Notes under the pieces: generated by a model
Seen by the model: only the letters and a program-made list of their open reading frames with translations
Databases searched by the model: none
What the model was told of the DNA's origin: nothing
Translations under genes and position numbers: made by a program
Source: an uncultured Campylobacter sp.
GTDB lineage: Bacteria; Actinomycetota; Actinomycetes; Mycobacteriales; Mycobacteriaceae
NCBI GenBank assembly: GCA_943913625.1
Contig: CALTYW010000043.1
Location: forward strand, 1 to 16,051
Direction of reading: 5' to 3'
Length of the DNA: 16,051 bases
In this document: in pieces, positions 13,729 through 16,051 of the stretch
Numbering within the stretch: the first letter of the stretch is position 1
How the letters are laid out: every line of letters starts with the position of its first letter

Positions 13729-14279
13729 GTGGCCCCTTCACCAGCGTTCATCGTCTCCGACACGTCGATCTTGCTCTCTTTCGTGTGCGCGAATAAGCAG
13801 GATCTGCTGATCAAATTTTCTGGTTCCGAGCCGATATACCTACCGCAGGCCGTTGCAAACGAGATAGCTAGAAAGCTCGACGAACCCCGCTTCCGCTGCG
13901 GTAAAAATCGTTGGACTCGGCTTTTAAGCTCGAAGCATTTCGTTGTGCTCGAAGATAACGATGAACTACTGCCGATAGTCCGAGGGTTCGCCGGATACGA
14001 CTTCCAGTACGCCAGGGGCATGGCCAAGAATCTGGGCGAATACATGTGCCTCGCCCATTGCTTGCAGGAACAAAGGGCGGCTGCAAAGTAGCGATGCTTG
14101 CAGACGACGGCGGCGCTCGTGAAATTGCCCGTAAGCGCGATGTTTCACATTTCGGGTCGGACCAAGTTCTCCTTCGTGCAATCAAGCTAGGGCTCATTAC
14201 GGACAGAACTCTGCTCGAAAAACTTGGGATCAACTGCGGAAATTCGATACACACGTCCCGTTCGAGAACACGCCGCTGA
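13729..14279 (+). pseudogene. PIN-domain nuclease gene with a single frameshift
   Basis: GTG 13729 opens a 120-aa frame that stops at TAG 14089-14091, but the protein continues without loss in the -1 frame from GTA 14088 to TGA 14277-14279. Joined, the product is about 182 aa and reads as a PIN-fold RNase: D11 in IVSDTSIL, E45 in AVANEIARKL, E104 in LGEYMCLAH, and the final acidic pair in MLADDGGAREIA, followed by the usual 'VLLRAIKLGLIT' helix. The last acidic pair lies after the break, so the 120-aa product alone would lack part of the active site. One missing base near AAGTAGCG explains it; a sequencing error, a real inactivating mutation or -1 slippage at AAG are all open. It is the likely effector of the XRE-ImmA operon. 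Confidence 0.75.
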
Positions 14280-14296
14280 ACGATCCCGCCATTTAT

Positions 14297-14311
14297 CGCT
14301 GAGCCTTAGCG
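14297..14311. terminator. Short hairpin between convergent PIN and MetE-like genes
   Basis: CGCTGA, loop GCC, TTAGCG form a 6-bp stem with one G-T pair, containing the MetE-like stop codon. No T-tract on either side; a weak bidirectional terminator at best. Confidence 0.25.
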
Positions 14312-15151
14312 CAGCCCCTCGGCCATCTCGCGGGCGGCGCGGTAGATCGCGGCGGTGGCCAGCAATGTCTCGCCCGGGTCCGCGTAGACGTCGATGGTGG
14401 CGTCCGCCGGGTCCATCTGCAGCTCGTCGAAGATCCGCCACAGCGCTTTCGGCTCCATAGGCGGAATCGCGATGCGCACGCCTCGATCCAGGGCTGCGGC
14501 GAGTTCGTCCTTGGCGGTGTGGGTGGGATCGACGGTGCTCCACGGGGATTCGTCGAGAAGCACGGTCGCGTTGAGCAGGAACTCCCCGAACCGCGAGAGA
14601 CGCTCCCACGGCTCGGGCACGGCCGGGATGGTCTCAAATTCGGTGGTGCCCGTCAAGGTTCCTGACATGACGTCGGCGAGGCGCGGCTCGTCAAGCTGCA
14701 GCACCGACGCGCCGAAACGTCGCTCCACGTCGGCCCGGTGATCCACCACGGCCTCCAGCAGCGCCTCGGTGATGTCGCGCAGCGCGCCCGGGTCCGTGAT
14801 CGCGCGGTGGCCGTTCGGCATCTCAATCTCGGCCGCGAGCGTCCACGGGCCGACCAGCTGCACCTTGACGCGGTCAACTTTGCCGTGCCAGAGCTCCTCC
14901 AGCTGGTCCAGGTCGCGCGCCATCCGGTCGCCGTCGGCGCGCTTGCGAGGCGCCACTCGCCACCCGCGCGGGCCACGGCCGATAGGGATCTCCAACAGCG
15001 CCGCGGTGCGCCCCACGGCATCGAGTCCGCGATCGGGGAGCTGCGGGAGGTGCGGCAGCGGGGTCTCCGAAAGCACGACGTCGGCGGCCTGGGCGAGGTC
15101 CACCCCGGGCAGCGGCCCGAGGCCGAACGCTGTGGGCGCGAGATCAACCAC
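14306..15151 (-). CDS. Methionine synthase MetE-like (cobalamin-independent type) domain protein
   Basis: A 281-aa protein resembling the C-terminal barrel of MetE: an N-terminal 'PLPGVDLAQAADVV' block, 'VKVQLVGPWTLAAEIE' (about 96-111), and 'SVLQLDEPRLADV' (about 149-161), the strand that carries substrate residues in MetE. It is far shorter than true MetE (about 750 aa) and contains no cysteine at all, so the Cys/His zinc site that activates homocysteine is missing. It is therefore unlikely to be a methionine synthase. A homologue beside ligA/mnmA is a known conserved feature of this gene neighbourhood. GTG 15151 follows GGAAGG and overlaps the upstream gene by 8 bp. True function unknown. 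Confidence 0.8.
   Translation of the reverse strand: MVDLAPTAFGLGPLPGVDLAQAADVVLSETPLPHLPQLPDRGLDAVGRTAALLEIPIGRGPRGWRVAPRKRADGDRMARDLDQLEELWHGKVDRVKVQLVGPWTLAAEIEMPNGHRAITDPGALRDITEALLEAVVDHRADVERRFGASVLQLDEPRLADVMSGTLTGTTEFETIPAVPEPWERLSRFGEFLLNATVLLDESPWSTVDPTHTAKDELAAALDRGVRIAIPPMEPKALWRIFDELQMDPADATIDVYADPGETLLATAAIYRAAREMAEGLR
14307..14316. repeat. Right copy of 10-bp direct repeat bracketing the XRE-ImmA-PIN module
   Basis: TAGCGCAGCC, identical and in the same orientation as 12469-12478. It covers the last codons and the stop of the MetE-like gene; the repeat would still supply a stop (TAG in place of TAA) if the segment between the copies were lost. Confidence 0.6.
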
Positions 15152-15644
15152 GCTTGCCCTTCCTGCCGATCATGGGGCGCACTGTTTCCACGAACGCCTC
15201 CGCCTTCATCACCTGGTTGCCGGTGCCGACTTTGACCGTGCGGCCGTCGCGAAGCTTGAGCACCACCGTTCGCGTGGAACGGTTGGCATCGACGACGGAG
15301 ACGCCGCCTTCGTTCGTCGAACCCCACGGGCGGTCGATCCGCTCGCCGGCCGGCAGCTCTTCTACCGCGATGCGCTTGACGTCGCGCAGATCCACCACGT
15401 CCTGCGGGCGCGGGAAGGCGCCGAAGTGGAGACCCTCGCTATCGACCATCATGAAGGTGCCCAGGCGGTGGATCAGTTGGATCACCACCGCGACCAGCAG
15501 CATGAGCACGATGCCGATCCAGGTGTTCAGCGTCTGCAGCGCCATCGCCGCGAGGATGCCGATTACCACCGCGACCATGACGCCGATCAGCGCGAAGCGC
15601 CACTTCGGCGCCAGGGGGTTCGCCCACACCAGATGCTCGTTCAC
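15144..15644 (-). CDS. Small membrane protein with two N-terminal TM segments and a soluble C-terminal domain
   Basis: A 166-aa protein with two adjacent hydrophobic segments at about 17-36 and 40-59, then about 105 polar residues with alternating beta-like strands ('FMMVDSEGLHFGAF', 'TVVLKLRDGRTVKVGTG'), which recall PH-like or DUF3093-type actinobacterial proteins. I cannot assign it firmly to a family or a function. The frame is open to 15833 inside mnmA, but GTG 15644 is right: TAACAT (15652-15657) lies 7 nt upstream and the long version would begin with 63 residues of mnmA antisense-frame composition. It overlaps the MetE-like gene by 8 bp and follows mnmA by 22 nt, so the three probably form one operon with an internal promoter. 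Confidence 0.75.
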   Translation of the reverse strand: MNEHLVWANPLAPKWRFALIGVMVAVVIGILAAMALQTLNTWIGIVLMLLVAVVIQLIHRLGTFMMVDSEGLHFGAFPRPQDVVDLRDVKRIAVEELPAGERIDRPWGSTNEGGVSVVDANRSTRTVVLKLRDGRTVKVGTGNQVMKAEAFVETVRPMIGRKGKRG

Positions 15645-15651
15645 GGCTGCG

Positions 15652-15657
15652 ATGTTA
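15652..15657 (-). promoter_or_regulatory. Putative -10 element of the small membrane protein gene (leaderless)
   Basis: Minus-strand TAACAT ends 7 nt before GTG 15644, in the 22-nt gap after mnmA. It fits TANNNT and the spacing repeated in front of pfkA, the exonuclease and the gene at 1046. Confidence 0.5.
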
Positions 15658-15666
15658 CCGAGACCT

Positions 15667-16051
15667 TCAGGCAGTGCCGCAGATTGTGCCCGAGCCCAGC
15701 ACGATGTCGCCATGCCCATCCGGGTCCGGCAGGTACAGCACCGCGGCCTGCCCGCGCGCCACGCCCTCGAGCGGTTCGTGCAGCTCAAGGACCATCTCGT
15801 CTCCACCGACGCGCGCGGTGCACGGCACAACACCGCCGTGCGCGCGGATCTGCACGTTCGCCTCGAACTCGCCGTCCATCGCCGGGTGCAGGCGCTTGAG
15901 CCGGTCCGCGGTGATCTGGGTGACCTTCAGCGCCTCGCGCGGGCCCACCGTCACTGTGCCAGTCGCAGCATCAACGTCGGTGACGTAGCGCGGCTTGCCG
16001 TCCTCCGCCGGCACCCGGATGTTTAGGCCCTTGCGCTGCCCGATCGTGTAC
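15667..16051 (-). CDS. mnmA: tRNA-specific 2-thiouridylase, C-terminal part
   Basis: Partial: the gene enters from the right edge and the last 127 codons are present. MnmA adds sulphur to U34 of Glu, Gln and Lys tRNAs, using ATP and a cysteine persulphide. The first visible residues read YTIGQRKGL, a strongly conserved MnmA signature that opens the C-terminal beta-barrel; the rest ('VQIRAHGG', 'VLELHEPLEGVARGQAAVLY') fits that barrel and the Y-containing C-terminal strand. The catalytic cysteines would lie mostly in the missing part. It shares the strand with the two genes that follow it. Confidence 0.92.
   Translation of the reverse strand, partial: YTIGQRKGLNIRVPAEDGKPRYVTDVDAATGTVTVGPREALKVTQITADRLKRLHPAMDGEFEANVQIRAHGGVVPCTARVGGDEMVLELHEPLEGVARGQAAVLYLPDPDGHGDIVLGSGTICGTA

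Noticed and set aside
14081..14094. Classical programmed -1 frameshift heptamer at the PIN break
   Set aside because: No X XXY YYZ slippery sequence; GCAAAGTAG offers at most single-tRNA slippage and no clear downstream structure was identified.
14046..14279. Separate 77-aa gene downstream of the PIN frame
   Set aside because: It continues the PIN fold exactly where the first frame stops, so it is the frameshifted tail rather than an independent gene.
14769..15899. 376-codon plus-strand frame over the MetE-like, membrane protein and mnmA genes
   Set aside because: Antisense to three recognisable genes; Arg/Ser/Pro-rich composition and no ribosome site.

Overview
The window reads as chromosomal DNA of a high-GC actinobacterium, most likely a Corynebacterium or close relative. 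This is inferred from the gene set and order (mnmA, MetE-like gene, ligA, ACT-domain gene, gatC, gatA, pfkA, gatB, a layout shared in outline with mycobacteria), from frequent GTG/TTG starts, and from a repeated TANNNT-N6..8-start-codon pattern typical of leaderless actinobacterial transcripts. No rRNA, tRNA, CRISPR array, transposase or recombinase gene was seen.

Layout. 1-322: the 5' part of gatB (minus). 386-961: a GNAT acetyltransferase (minus). 1046-2397: a two-gene plus-strand operon of a single-pass membrane protein and a PrsW-type intramembrane metalloprotease. 2361-6999: a minus-strand block read gatC, gatA, MFS exporter, pfkA, mug, with tight or overlapping junctions. 7100-7765: an ACT-domain protein (plus). 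7790-9850: NAD-dependent DNA ligase ligA (minus). 9921-10702: a small VbhA-like antitoxin and a Fic AMPylase (plus). 10745-12459: a DEDDh exonuclease and an AlkZ-like winged-helix protein (plus). 12543-14279: an accessory operon of XRE repressor, ImmA/IrrE metallopeptidase and a frameshifted PIN-domain nuclease (plus). 14306-16051: a MetE-like protein, a small two-TM protein and the 3' part of mnmA (minus).

How they fit. The conserved backbone does tRNA-dependent amidation (GatCAB), tRNA thiolation (MnmA), glycolysis (PfkA) and DNA repair/replication (LigA, Mug, the DEDDh exonuclease, the AlkZ-like protein). Two accessory modules sit in this backbone: the Fic toxin-antitoxin pair and the XRE-ImmA-PIN operon. 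Most backbone operons seem to start from leaderless promoters, whereas both accessory modules have a leader with a Shine-Dalgarno sequence.

The XRE-ImmA-PIN operon is the most interesting part. It has a promoter with two palindromic operator-like sites 21 bp apart, a protease next to a repressor (the logic of ImmA/ImmR and IrrE/DdrO), and a candidate nuclease effector broken by a single frameshift. The whole module is bracketed by a 10-bp direct repeat (TAGCGCAGCC) lying at the 3' ends of the two flanking convergent genes. Removing the segment between the copies would leave both flanking genes intact, so this looks like a discrete insertion of a stress- or phage-responsive module.

Every stretch of the window is within about 100 bases of a gene; there is no gene-free gap over 300 bases.
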